A stretch of 64,000 bases of DNA from Cryoendolithus antarcticus (taxonomy: Eukaryota > Ascomycota > Dothideomycetes > Cladosporiales > Cladosporiaceae): the NCBI GenBank assembly GCA_002077065.1, contig NAJO01000015.1:372001-436000 (forward strand). Reading direction: 5' to 3'. Each line of letters starts with the position of its first letter. The stretch's first letter is position 1. Both the position numbers and the translations under genes were made by a program. The notes below the pieces were generated by a model. The model saw only the letters and a list, made by a program, of their open reading frames with translations, was not told the origin of the DNA and did not search any database. Shown here piece by piece: positions 10,725 to 21,201 of this stretch.

Positions 10725-11906
10725 CTACTGCACAAGACTATAAACCAACTTCTCCCCACTAATCGGCCTCATCCACTCCTCCTTCCTCCCCTCAGCCTGC
10801 TTCACCGCATCCCCTTCTCCAATAAGCATGAACCCATCTCCCACCACCTTCTCCAATCCTCCCGGCATACGTCGCACAGGGTTCGCTTGCAGCCTCACGC
10901 CATCCTTACTCGACAGCCAGCCAAAGAAGTCCCTCGAAAATTGCCGCATCTCTGCATTCGCCTCGAGTATCATACTATGATACTGCACCCGCTCCCCTAG
11001 ACCGCGCCACACCGCATCATAGAGTGGGTCAATGTGTGCTGGCACCAAGCTGGCGTCCCAGGCTCCTGCGGCGCGGGAACGCAGGACTGCTAGTTTGCCG
11101 CCATCTCGTAGGGTGCTGCTGACTTGGCCCACTGTGGAGTTCTGCGAGATACAGTCCAATGCTATATCCACGCCTCGGCTGTCGAGGGTGAGGCGGCGGA
11201 TCTGAGATGGCCAATCTGCGTCTCGGTATGAGATGACGTGCTCGTAGCTGTATGGCGCCGCGCGGAGGAGGTCAAAGCGCGCGGGACTGGCGGTGCCGAG
11301 GAGGTGAACCGTGGTGTTTGAGTGTTTGGCTGAGAGATGCAGGAGTTGGGCGGCGTAGAGACCGACGGATGTGGAGGCGCCGTAGATGAGGGCGTAGATC
11401 TCCCGAGCTTGAGAAGTGGGTTTAGTGATAGAGTCCCATGGGGCGACCAGGCCGAGGCGTTGGAAGAGTGCTTGCGCGGCTGTGAGGCCGCAGAGACTGA
11501 TCGTACTGGCTTCCTCGAAACTCATCGAGTCTGGGACACACCAGACTAGGTCCGCGGGGCAGACAAGGTAGTCTGCAAATGCTCCTGGGCGATCATTGAC
11601 GGAGCAGGCGCCTTGGAGGAAGCCAGAAACGCGGTCTCCTGGCGAGAATGCCGATTCGGACGACGCTACGTTCGAGGACGGTGAAGACGAAACAACGGTG
11701 CCGGCAAAGTCACTGCCGACCACTCGGCCGGACGATCCGAGAGGCTTGAAGCTGTAGAGGGCGTCGACGGGATTCAGCGCGACGGCGTGGACGCGGATGA
11801 GGAGCTCGCCGGGGCCTGGAGTGGGTATTGGGGTGGTCTGCACTGTTGCGGTATGCTTCGAAGTGTCGAGGAGGAGTGCGGACATGGTCAGAGCGGGAGA
11901 TGCCAT
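10725..11906 (-). CDS. Zinc-free MDR oxidoreductase (ToxD/enoyl-reductase-like)
   Basis: A single-exon gene of 393 residues. The GroES-like N-terminal half has PGPGELLIRVHAVALNPVD and a GSDFAGTVV block. The nucleotide-binding half has YALIYGASTSVGLYAAQLLH and GVDIALDCIS. These are medium-chain dehydrogenase/reductase features. The catalytic zinc ligands of classical alcohol dehydrogenases are not evident, so it resembles quinone reductases and the trans-enoyl reductases (ToxD, LovC). It is a lone gene with no polyketide synthase nearby in the window, so a secondary-metabolism role is not supported by context. NADPH use is inferred from the family. Confidence 0.85.
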   Translation of the reverse strand: MASPALTMSALLLDTSKHTATVQTTPIPTPGPGELLIRVHAVALNPVDALYSFKPLGSSGRVVGSDFAGTVVSSSPSSNVASSESAFSPGDRVSGFLQGACSVNDRPGAFADYLVCPADLVWCVPDSMSFEEASTISLCGLTAAQALFQRLGLVAPWDSITKPTSQAREIYALIYGASTSVGLYAAQLLHLSAKHSNTTVHLLGTASPARFDLLRAAPYSYEHVISYRDADWPSQIRRLTLDSRGVDIALDCISQNSTVGQVSSTLRDGGKLAVLRSRAAGAWDASLVPAHIDPLYDAVWRGLGERVQYHSMILEANAEMRQFSRDFFGWLSSKDGVRLQANPVRRMPGGLEKVVGDGFMLIGEGDAVKQAEGRKEEWMRPISGEKLVYSLVQ

Positions 11907-13136
11907 GCTAGCTAGCTTTCGGGATGAAGCAGCGGTGCAGGTGGATTCAACGGTGGTGGAGTCTGATCGACGCTATGTTCTGTGTGGTGAGTGAGCATTC
12001 AGCAGAGCGATTCGCTTTATATACGTCTGTCAGCTCTGCAGAGCGTCTCGTTGTACCTCATGTCGTGCGATTGATGCCTACCCTATGCATTACCTCCATC
12101 CGGCGTTGGTAAGCCTGGCTACCTTGGCAATTGCGGCAGTCTCACTACAGGTCTACTGCTACTGCTACTGCTAGCAATGCGTCACTGCTCATGCCACATA
12201 GGGTGGCACGCTGCTTTGTAGTGTCATGCATGTGGTGCAACCGCAGATATTTCGGAGGTGACGCGAGCTGCTGCTTATCCATCATAGTAATGCGTGCTCT
12301 ACGCGATCTAGATAGACGACGCTGTCATCATGCAGCGGCAGGTGAGATTGGTAAATCCGCAAGAGGTATCGGCTGAGAGAGCAGAGCCATGTGAAAAGAC
12401 CGATGCCCACCAAGTCGGCACATAAAGCAAGGGGCGAGTTGAACTCGGGCGAGCTTCTTGGGTAAGTGCTTGGCGCTGATTACTAACCCGCTCCTGGCTC
12501 CTCACGCGCGATCATCCTCACCATCGTCGCGCCCTGAGCTCCTTTGATCGACACACGGATTCACGAGGAGCGTCTCCTTCGTCTTTGCTGCTTGCTGGCT
12601 AGCAAGACAGCTGGGCAAGAGATGCGCGAGCGGTGCATGTCCCTGAGAGTTGCACCAAACGTCAGAGACCGACCAGGAACCCATCCCATTTATGCAAATG
12701 TGCTATTCCATGATTGTTCTTGCAAGGCAGTCTGTCACTTCACGTATAGTACGGTCGTGAAGGTCGACCTTGTAGCTCGTGACTACATGTACATGTGTCT
12801 ATATTGACAACTGCAGAAATCTTCATTTCGTCTTCGATCTCTCAACAAGGACAGTTCAACACCGTCCTGCTGATTGATCTACACTAGTAGAACAAAGACG
12901 GCGACCAGCTCCGCATCGTATCCATCGAGATCACGCCTCCAAGTCGCACAGTTTCAGCGTCCACCGGCACGCCTTCGCCACAAGGCTTGCTCCACCCTGT
13001 ACGACCCTACCCTAGCCTTCATCGTCAGCGGCAACCGGGTACCTGCACCGACCGAGATTTGACACAAAACGTTGTTGAAGGAACGTGGACTCCACGCAGG
13101 AGCCTCAGGTGGTATCCTCGACCGCTTTCCTACTTT
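11907..13136. other. Intergenic, 1.2 kb, divergent promoters
   Basis: The stretch separates the MDR gene (minus) from the chitin synthase (plus). A short CTACTG-type tandem repeat occurs at about 12153-12171. No frame shows a recognisable domain. The last part contains the leader of the chitin synthase; the open frame upstream of 13137 has no better start. Confidence 0.5.
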
Positions 13137-15859
13137 ATGTCTTACCCGGTCGCCACTCTCTTCAACAGAGCTGTCGATGTTTCATCATGGCCGGTCAGAG
13201 ACATCATCTATGTCGCCATCGTGGGCAGCGTCATGCTAGCTGCATTGGTAGAATGGTTCCTTTGGCTGCTCGCGTTCACGTACTGTCTGATGAAGGTGTT
13301 CCAGAAAGCTGAGGGGAAGGGCAAGTGGGGAATCAGGACGCTCGCGCTGGCAAATATGATCTTCTTCGTGGTCATGAGGGTGATCTTCTTGCCAATCATG
13401 GTGGTCACCTTGCCTATGCCTGCAGAGGTGACGAAGCAGTTTCCAGAGAGTTCGGTCGCAGCATTGCAATGGGTAGGTCGCCGCCGGTGGGTGGCAGATG
13501 GTGAACGATATCAATTGCTGACGAAATCGTAGTTTGTTCGAGATTGCCCATGCCTCGACCCGTAACGATATGACGCTGATGTAAGATATTTAGGATTGCT
13601 TTCTGGTCCTTTGCTGGACTCCTCGTCATACCATGGCTGTTCTGCGTCTTTCAACTGGTCACCCACAACATTGGGCGATCAAGGCGGATCAAGTATGTTC
13701 TGGACGAGCATACCGCACCGAAGATGGTCATTGTTATGCCGTGCTACCACGAACCCCCAGATATCCTGCTCAGGACCGTCGACTCGATCGTCGACTGCGA
13801 GTACCCACCCAGCTGTCTGCACGTCTTCCTCTCCTTTGATGGAGAGCAGGAGGATGAGCTCTATCTCACTACTCTCGCCGAGCTTGGTGTACCAATGGGA
13901 CTCGACACTTATCCCAAGAGCATCGATGTCGTCTACCGTAGCTGTAGGATCACAGTGTCCCGTTTCCCGCACGGCGGCAAGCGATGCTGTCAAAAGAAGA
14001 CCTTCAAGCTGATCGATCGGGTCTACGAGGACTATCTACGAAGGCACGACAACATGTTCATTCTGTTCATCGACAGCGACTGCATCCTGGACAAGCACTG
14101 CATCCAGAACTTCATGTACGAGATGGAGCTCAAGCCCGGCAGCAGTCGGAAGATACTAGCTCAAACTGGCATCATCACGAGTACGACACCAAAGAATAAT
14201 CTGCTTACTATCCTGCAAGACATGGAGTACATCCATGGCCAGCTCTTCGAGCGCACGGTCGAGAGCGGCTGCGGTGCAGTGACTTGTCTTCCCGGGGCGC
14301 TCACCGTGCTCCGCTTTAGTGCCTTCCGCAAAGTGGCCAAGTTCTACTTCGCGGACAAAGCCGAGCAGTGCGAAGACATGTTTGATTACGGTAAAAGCCA
14401 TCTGGGCGAAGACCGATGGCTCACGCACCTGTTCATGATAGCTTGCAAAAAGCGATATCAGATCCAGATCAATACTGGTGCTTTCTGTAAGACCGATGCC
14501 GTGCAAACATTCACAACCTTGCTGAAGCAGCGCCGTCGCTGGTTCCTTGGCTTCATCACGAACGAGGCATGCATGCTGACCGACATTCGCCTATGGAAGC
14601 GGTATCCTCTGCTGCTCCTGCTGCGATTGGGTCAGAATACGATCCGCACGACCGCCTTGCTATTCTTCATCATGGTGATCTCCCTCGTCACGACATCACA
14701 GAAGGTCTCCAACCTCCCCGTTGGGTTCGTCGCTGTCTCGCTCGGTCTTAACTGGCTTCTGATGCTGTATTTCGGGGCCCGACTAGGAAGATACAAGATC
14801 ATGCTCTATCCGCTCATGTTTATCGTAAATCCGTTTTTCAACTGGCTCTATATGGTATACGGGATCTGCACGGCCGGACAGCGGACTTGGGGCGGGCCAC
14901 GAGCAGATGCCGGAAAAGCAGATGAGAAGACCCCGGCGGAGCTCGTAGTCGCTGAGGCGAAAGCAGCTGGTGATGATCTCAATGTTGTGCCCGAGACCTT
15001 CAAGTCTGCTCTCGCCGAGGGGCTCCGGCGTGAGACGCATACGCCGTTACTCCCACCTGATAGACTGGAGGGTCGCTTCGCACCTGCCGAAGAGATGCCA
15101 GGAGGCTGGTACAGACAAAGCAATGATTCCGGCCGAGTGCGAGCGAACCTGACTCTACGCGATCACACTCCGCCAGGCTCGCGAAGTGGTAGCTGGGACT
15201 CCTTCTACGATCCAGCATCAGCCAGATCCTCGATGCGGCCAAGACGAGTCGAGAGCATCGTTGGCTTCGATGCTATGGCTGCTTACAGACAACAGCAGCT
15301 TTCTCAGCGGCCCGCGGGAGGCGCGTACTTCGAAGCTGCAAGACCACCCTTTGGCCCGGTCAATGGCCCGTACGGAAGAGACGACTTCGCCCAACCGCGC
15401 GATCACTCAAGGGAATCACTGGCAAGTAATGACAGCGTACCGATGCATTTCGGCGTCCCCGGTCGCCTGCCTTCGCCAGCTCCACGCACGTACTCACCTA
15501 CACCCCAAGGCTACTCAGCCACCGGTCTTCATCCGCCGCCACCAGCAGCTTACATCCCAGGCTCGTCGATCATGCAGAACGGCCGCAGTCCATTAGCGAG
15601 GAAGAGCTTCACGCGCCTCGCCACGCTATCCCCTGAGCTCGGTGGCGGTGAGGTGGAAGTTGAGCTCGAGGTGAGAGTTCCTAGTCGTGGCGACATGCAC
15701 AGGGATAGAGACGGATACGGGAGCAGCGGCGAGGAAAGGGGCAGGAGAGTGGAGAGAAGGGGCCGACGGGGCAGGAGAAGCGTCAGTGTCGATGGCGATG
15801 GGCAAAGGCGACTGAGTAAAGCCCGGAAGGGGAGCAATGAGAGCAAGGACAGGGATTGA
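13137..15859 (+). CDS. Chitin synthase, class VII
   Basis: A GT2 membrane enzyme that makes chitin from UDP-GlcNAc. Exon 1 is 13137-13472 (112 codons) and ends AALQW; it has two N-terminal membrane segments. The last exon runs to 15859. Catalytic motifs are intact: IDSD (about D275 and D277), GEDRW (about E387) and QRRRW (about Q427), then C-terminal membrane helices and YMVYGICTAGQRTWGGPRADA. A long basic, disordered tail follows. The intron is problematic. Homologues read W-[FI]-A-F-W, which needs TG|G-ATT, but the donor region has GGG (13471-13473), so GTAGGT..TTTAG (13593) leaves one extra base. Acceptor 13585 restores the frame with three added residues (IFR), giving 869 residues. Start MSYPVATLFNRAVD is by analogy to the family. 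Confidence 0.88.
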
Positions 15860-16060
15860 CTCGAGATCTGGCGCAGGGCGTCCACTAGACGTCTTCGCAC
15901 AGCATCGAGTCCTCGCTGTCGCCGTGAGTAGAAGTATACATATTTGTACTCCCGCAATGGGCTTTTATAGCGCCATGGGGCCATCACTAGCAGCCAGAAG
16001 TCTAAGAATGTCCGTGCACCAGCATTTACTTGTCACATCATCTCCTCCCTCAGTACTGAA

Positions 16061-17104
16061 ATGCCTCCACTCTCCAATGACTTCGAGATCCGCGACATCC
16101 CTGGCGCTGGCCGCGGCGTCATCGCCCGCAGACATGTCCCTACTGGCACTGCTATCCTCTCAACATCGACCCTCGCCGCTCACGTAGTCTTCCGCGAGTA
16201 CCGCAAAGAAGTCTGCGCGCAATGTTTCTACTATAACCGCGGCCGGACACTACCTGTAAGAGGTCTCGAGACTGGGAAAGTGTTCTGCTCGGACGAGTGT
16301 CAGGAACAATGGGCTGAGGATCAAGGGGAGGGTGGAGTGGAGGCATGGAAGGCACTGGAGGCTTGGGTGAAGACACGGAGTGGGGCGGTGTGGTGTACGG
16401 CTACGTCTCAGACGACTGGTGAGAGGCCGAGTGTTGAAGAGATTGAGGCGGCATGGAAGGAGGTAGATGAGGGAAGGGGCGTGAGGGGCGTGAGGGAGGA
16501 TAAGAGTAAAGCGCAAGCTAAACAGCGACGGAGGGCGTTGCAGAGCAGCATCTCTGGTCCCGTTGATCCGGATATCCTGTCCTACCTTCTCTCCGGTATT
16601 CTCTTCGTCTCAAAGCATCCTGCCTTGTATTCCTCGGATGTGCTAGCTCTGGCTTTGGACCCTGAGCCCTATCGCACGCCTTCGGATCTCCAGTCTCACA
16701 CCAACAGCTTCGTCCAACTCGCCTCTTTGCTTGCTCCTTCTCTCCGTCCCCACTGCACAACCTCAATCGTGCAGACGCTCATCGCAGCAGCCTCACACAA
16801 TTCCTTTGGCATACGCGCCGGCTCCGAAGAGGACATGGAGGAGTACATGGGCTATGCTTTGTACCCAGATGCGAGCTACTTCAATCATTCGTGCGAGCCG
16901 AACGTGGCGAAGAAGCGGAGGGGTAGGATGTGGGAGTTCTGGTCTTGTAGAGATGTGAGGGAAGGGGAAGAACTGTGTATCAGCTATTTGGGTGGCGATG
17001 AAAGGGGGTTGGACGTGCAAGGGAGGCGCGAGAGATTGAAGGGAACGTGGGGTTTCGAGTGTGGTTGTGGAAGATGCGTGAAGGAGAGTAGAGAGGTGGA
17101 TTGA
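16061..17104 (+). CDS. SET-domain protein (SET6/SMYD-like)
   Basis: A single-exon gene of 347 residues. The split SET domain begins EIRDIPGAGRGVIARRHVPTGT. A cysteine-rich insert follows (CAQCFYYNRGRTLPV..GKVFCSDECQ), like a partial MYND zinc finger. The core NHSCEPN starts at about residue 275, followed by EGEELCISYLG. A C-terminal CGCGRC post-SET cluster completes the fold. These are the S-adenosylmethionine- and substrate-binding features of protein lysine methyltransferases in the SMYD/SET6 group. The target is unknown. An ATG in another frame lies upstream at 15957, but the conserved start fits 16061. Confidence 0.88.
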   Translation: MPPLSNDFEIRDIPGAGRGVIARRHVPTGTAILSTSTLAAHVVFREYRKEVCAQCFYYNRGRTLPVRGLETGKVFCSDECQEQWAEDQGEGGVEAWKALEAWVKTRSGAVWCTATSQTTGERPSVEEIEAAWKEVDEGRGVRGVREDKSKAQAKQRRRALQSSISGPVDPDILSYLLSGILFVSKHPALYSSDVLALALDPEPYRTPSDLQSHTNSFVQLASLLAPSLRPHCTTSIVQTLIAAASHNSFGIRAGSEEDMEEYMGYALYPDASYFNHSCEPNVAKKRRGRMWEFWSCRDVREGEELCISYLGGDERGLDVQGRRERLKGTWGFECGCGRCVKESREVD

Positions 17105-17320
17105 ATGAGGGAGTGAGATCAAGATAGGGTGCCGTGGTCTGAGGAGGGCGCGAGGGGAGCAACGTGATAAGAGCGGTCGGAGAGTGGCGAAAACATCACA
17201 TCCAACATCTCTTCAACCTCACCTGCTCGCCACCTCAAGTTCTCTACCGCTTGAATCCACAGTACTCACTCAACCAAGCTCCGACTACTCACAACCACTG
17301 CACCCCACCACACCACAATC

Positions 17321-17563
17321 ATGTCCTCCATCACCTTCCGAATCGCCACTCGGCACTGGACATGAGTGAAAGACGGCTGGGCGTGGCAAGAACATCTGCC
17401 GGGTCCCATCTCTTCTCACGAGTACCAAAATGATGTTGACGCTGCGGTGGCGGAGTTCAACCGCCTTACTGCCTTGGTCCCTGGCCCAGACCCGGTGGTG
17501 ACCATCACGCCAGAGCAGTTGATGATGTCCTACAAGCCGAAGCCAAAGTTTAGTGCTTCGTGA
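17321..17563 (+). CDS. Small conserved-looking protein, interrupted by in-frame TGA
   Basis: An ATG at 17321 opens MSSITFRIATRHWT, then a TGA at 17363-17365 and the same frame continues as VKDGWAWQEHLPGPISSHEY, ..VAEFNRLTALVPGPDPVVTITPEQ, ending KPKFSAS at 17563. Read through, it would be about 80 residues. The downstream part has strong coding character. The stop sits inside what looks like a W-rich continuous motif (HWT-x-VKDGW). I do not recognise the family. It may be a real small gene with one nonsense base or sequence error, or a chance frame. Confidence 0.45.
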
Positions 17564-18241
17564 CACGTTTCAACGGAGGATTTGGCTGACTAGGTGTAGT
17601 TGTGAGGGACAAGTAATTCAAGGGTCAATAGCACAGGCTGTCACAGGGAGCAATGACCGGCCAAATTTACCTCGACAAGTTGCACCGAAAATGTTCGCCG
17701 CTGCTCCAGACCTGGGGTGTGTTAGAGCCTTGTGCACATGCTGGTTAAACCATTCAGGATGGTGGCGTAACGGCGAGATGGTAATAGCTTGGCCGCAGTG
17801 CTTGTTGGGCGCTGACGGAATAGTCACGAGCATTGCTTGATGCTCGGAGATTCACGTACCACACTACATGGCTCTCTCCGCATTGCCTTCCTCACATGTT
17901 CCTACCAGTCCAGTGCGCCTTGCCACCACCCTCGGCCAAGCCTCATAAGGCTCGGCCTGCCCCAGAGATTTCGTCACCGTACCCAACCCCAGCTTACCAC
18001 CACGCGCCGTTGCTTCTGGTATCCTATCGTGGCCTGCTCAGCCAGCCTGCTAATGATGTCAATGATCCCCGATGAAGCCCATAATCCAAAGTAGGCCGCT
18101 TCATTTGTAAATCAACCTTGAACGCCGTGTAACACCCGCTTGCGCCGCGCTTGTAGTCAGAGAAGTCGGACTTGGGATCTCGAGCAGATTTGTCGTGTCC
18201 CATGATGTTGCACGTATCAGGAACTCGAAACGCAGATGGGA
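17564..18241. other. Convergent intergenic region
   Basis: No independent gene is supported. The minus-strand frame 18245-18024 is what translation of the frameshifted G-alpha last exon would run into (see that gene). If the frameshift is an error, this is simply 3' UTR and spacer. Confidence 0.5.
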
Positions 18242-19550
18242 TCATAATATTCCCGAATCTTTGAGCGCATTCTGCAATATCGTTTCTTTGACCGCCGCAA
18301 AGACCAGCCGGATGTTCGATGTATCGGTTGCTTGCGTCAGACTATATCTATGTCAGCAAAGCACCCTCACCCTGCACGCACCCGGTCTCCTGGTCTCATA
18401 GAGGAACTTACTGCGGATACAAGTTCAAATGTGCCCGATTCACCTGGTTGAATCGCCACAACAGGTACTTCGCCGCGCGATTGACATCGTCGCCACCGCT
18501 GTAATCAGGGAAGTAGTTTTGCAGTGGCGACTTTTTCAATTTCTGCCGGAAGAGATCGACCTTGTTAAGGAAGAGGATGATCGATGTCCGCATGAACCAT
18601 CGTGAGTTGACGACGGAGTCGAAGAGGACGAGAGATTCCATCATGCGGTTCTGCAGGTGATCAGCATGCGAGTCAATGGTGAAACCGACGTTATGGACGT
18701 ACCTGCGAGCTTTCCTCAAGCAGCACTTGATCATATTCGCTCAGCGCTACGCAGAAGATGATAGATGTGACGTTCTCGAAGCAGTGTATCCACTTCTTGC
18801 GCTCACTTCGTTGGCCACCGACGTCGAACATGCTAGAGTGAATGTCAGCCAATGCTTCGTCCGACATGACTTTCAGGATGTCCGCACTGTATGCTCAACT
18901 GGCCCATCTGGAATCTCGTCTCGTATATACCAGTCGTTTTCGTTCGTGCTCGTAACACGTCGGCCTCTGTGGGTATATAGTCGGCTGCCGATATTCTGTC
19001 TACCTCGTCGAAGAAGCTTTAGTCACCATGTCAGTCTTCGTTTCGACTCTCGCTTTCCAACTACAACGAGTACTCACTACGGCGCCGAGTCCATCAAATA
19101 AAACTCATTGGCATGCTCAAACACTTTACCCACACAAGGATCCTTCCACACCATCTTGACTGCCTCTCCTGCTCTCGGATCCAAGGCCGAGTGTGGATCG
19201 GGATCGACCGAGTACTCCAGCAAGAAGTCGCAGTACTGTTGATTCGCCGGGTTCTCGACATCGATCTCAAATTGCTGCATAGCGCCTATCAGCGCTTTTG
19301 CACAGTCTACCAGGTTCTTGTAGATTGTGTGGCGGTAAAGGGCGAGCTCGTCCACGCTGTAGCCATTCTGGTGGATGATCTTCATCTGCTTGACGATTGT
19401 GCTTTTCCCACTTTCGCCGGAGCCAAGCAACAGGATCTTGCATTCCCTCCGCAGCTTCTTCGAATCCTCCTCCAGTCCTCTGTCAATGGCCTGACTTCGC
19501 TTCTTCTGGTCTCCCTCCCCCGTCTCGCCGCTCGACATGCACGCGCCCAT
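18242..19550 (-). CDS. ganB: G-protein alpha subunit, group III (GanB/GNA-3 type), +1 frameshift in last exon
   Basis: Five exons: 19550-19078, 19016-18888, 18832-18703, 18650-18412 and 18342-18242; introns of 52-69 nt. The protein begins MGACMSS (myristoylation Gly2, palmitoylation Cys4). It has the P-loop GSGESGKST (43-51), switch block [38 protein letters not shown] (273-276) and [10 protein letters not shown]. This group signals from nutrient-sensing GPCRs towards cAMP. In exon 5 the plus strand has four A (18299-18302) where the family needs three, so after NIRLVF (residue 338) the frame shifts. The true C-terminus [18 protein letters not shown] is still encoded in the +1 frame and ends at TGA 18244-18242. 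Unshifted length would be 356. As given, translation would run to 18024 with an unrelated tail. Confidence 0.93.
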
Positions 19551-21201
19551 GTTGGCTGTTGCAGTGGCGGCGAACTCAGCGATCTGAGGCGCTCAGCGCG
19601 GCTGACAAACCCGGAGCGTAGGAAGCCAAAATGCCAGAGTGACGCAGCTGGTTGTATGATGAGCGCGGGTGAGTGTGGCGTTAGGTATCTATAAGCGGAT
19701 ATATGAAGCCGTGAAGTCGGGAAGTGTTGCAGAGAGAGAAAGCGCGAGGTTATACGTCGGTCCGAGTTGGGAAGCTGTAGAGCACGAGGTTGTATGTTAT
19801 TGCGATCCCTCTCTTGGGGCGGGGCGGAGCAGTGAAGTCTACAAGTGACGGCAACGGAGCGCGACTGTGTTACTCCAGCTTCGATACGTGTACGTGAGTG
19901 CGCACGGCAGTAATGGCGGATGAGCAAGGCGTAGAGCGCTGTCAAGTGGGCAAAGCATAAGAAGCACAGCCGCGTATGATGTAGGAAGCTTGGGCGTTCT
20001 CGTTGTCTCCTCAAGCTTGGCTAAACCTTCTGCAAGCGACTACAACATCACGACGCACATTCCGGAGCCTTCCTGTGATCTCTCCGTCGCAACCGATATT
20101 TCGGCGCGTGCTTGACACTTCACCACAGCTTCTGTGATCAAGACTTGCATTGTGTTAAGTATGGATTACACGTGTCTCAGGTAGTTGCATGCTACCTAGA
20201 CCCGGCGGCGTCCGACCGCTGACATGCGCCAATAATAACGTCGGGTCTACTCTATCGATGAGCCACATGGCAGATCCTGGGCAGATAGCGCTAGCGGTCC
20301 CCGTTGGATTTGATTAATCCGATCTGACCTGGTCCCTGTTCCGATTCCTACTCTGTCTCACTTGGTTTGCGACTCTTCTTTCACAACTTGTTCCGACTGA
20401 CGAGCTGTTCTGACACTCGGCCAAACGGACAAAGCAATACTGATCACAATGATCGACACGATGTCCATAGTATTCGGAGCGATGTGACCCGGCTACCGGC
20501 TCCGTCCACATTTCTCCAATGTGCTTCCCCGCGCTTTGACGATGGAGGCGGAGTTTGACAGCTGCCATAGCCCAGTCCACCAGCAAACCCTGCGTCCAAT
20601 GAATCGTAAACAGACGCATTCTGGTTCTCTTCCCATTTCAAGTGATTACAGCAGCCTTCGATTCGGAGCACGCAACAAACCACCCTCTCTCAGGCTGTTC
20701 TTTCTGCCGCTGCACAACCCCACGCTCGCTAGACATCTACTGTACCTACGCGAACAGATTGAGGACCACCGCGAGGGCACTCAATGGATCTGCCAATATT
20801 GCATGAAGGACGCAGCCAATAAGGGCACGGTGTCCAGCACGACGTGTCGCGTATCACTTGTTCGGAATCTGCGACTAGGTCAATGAGGAAGACTGCGAAT
20901 AAAGTGATATAAGCTACTGGCAGGGTCCGCGCAGCGGGACGTTTATCGGCCCGTGGTCCTGCGTCACTAGCCGTCAGCACGCTTTTCTCGATGAGGCATA
21001 TCGGACTGCTTGGAGAATGTAGATTGAACGTTGCTGTACATATCTACCTTATGCTAAGCTGCATCAAATCACTTTTCCTGTCGTCCAAACCGGTCGCCTG
21101 TCAATCTTCCCCAGCACTTGCACAAAGATTTGTTTAGAATTTCATTGGAGAAGGAGCGATCTGAGTGCTAAAGAAGTACTACTGGATCTGGGCTCTCAGA
21201 C
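19551..21201. other. Divergent intergenic region, 1.65 kb
   Basis: The stretch holds the upstream regions of G-alpha (minus) and the MFS transporter (plus). Several short frames on both strands lack any recognisable feature. No repeat or RNA gene was noticed. Confidence 0.45.

Noticed and set aside
10725..11906. Secondary-metabolite cluster around the enoyl-reductase-like gene
   Set aside because: No polyketide synthase, NRPS or tailoring enzymes nearby; the neighbours are housekeeping genes.
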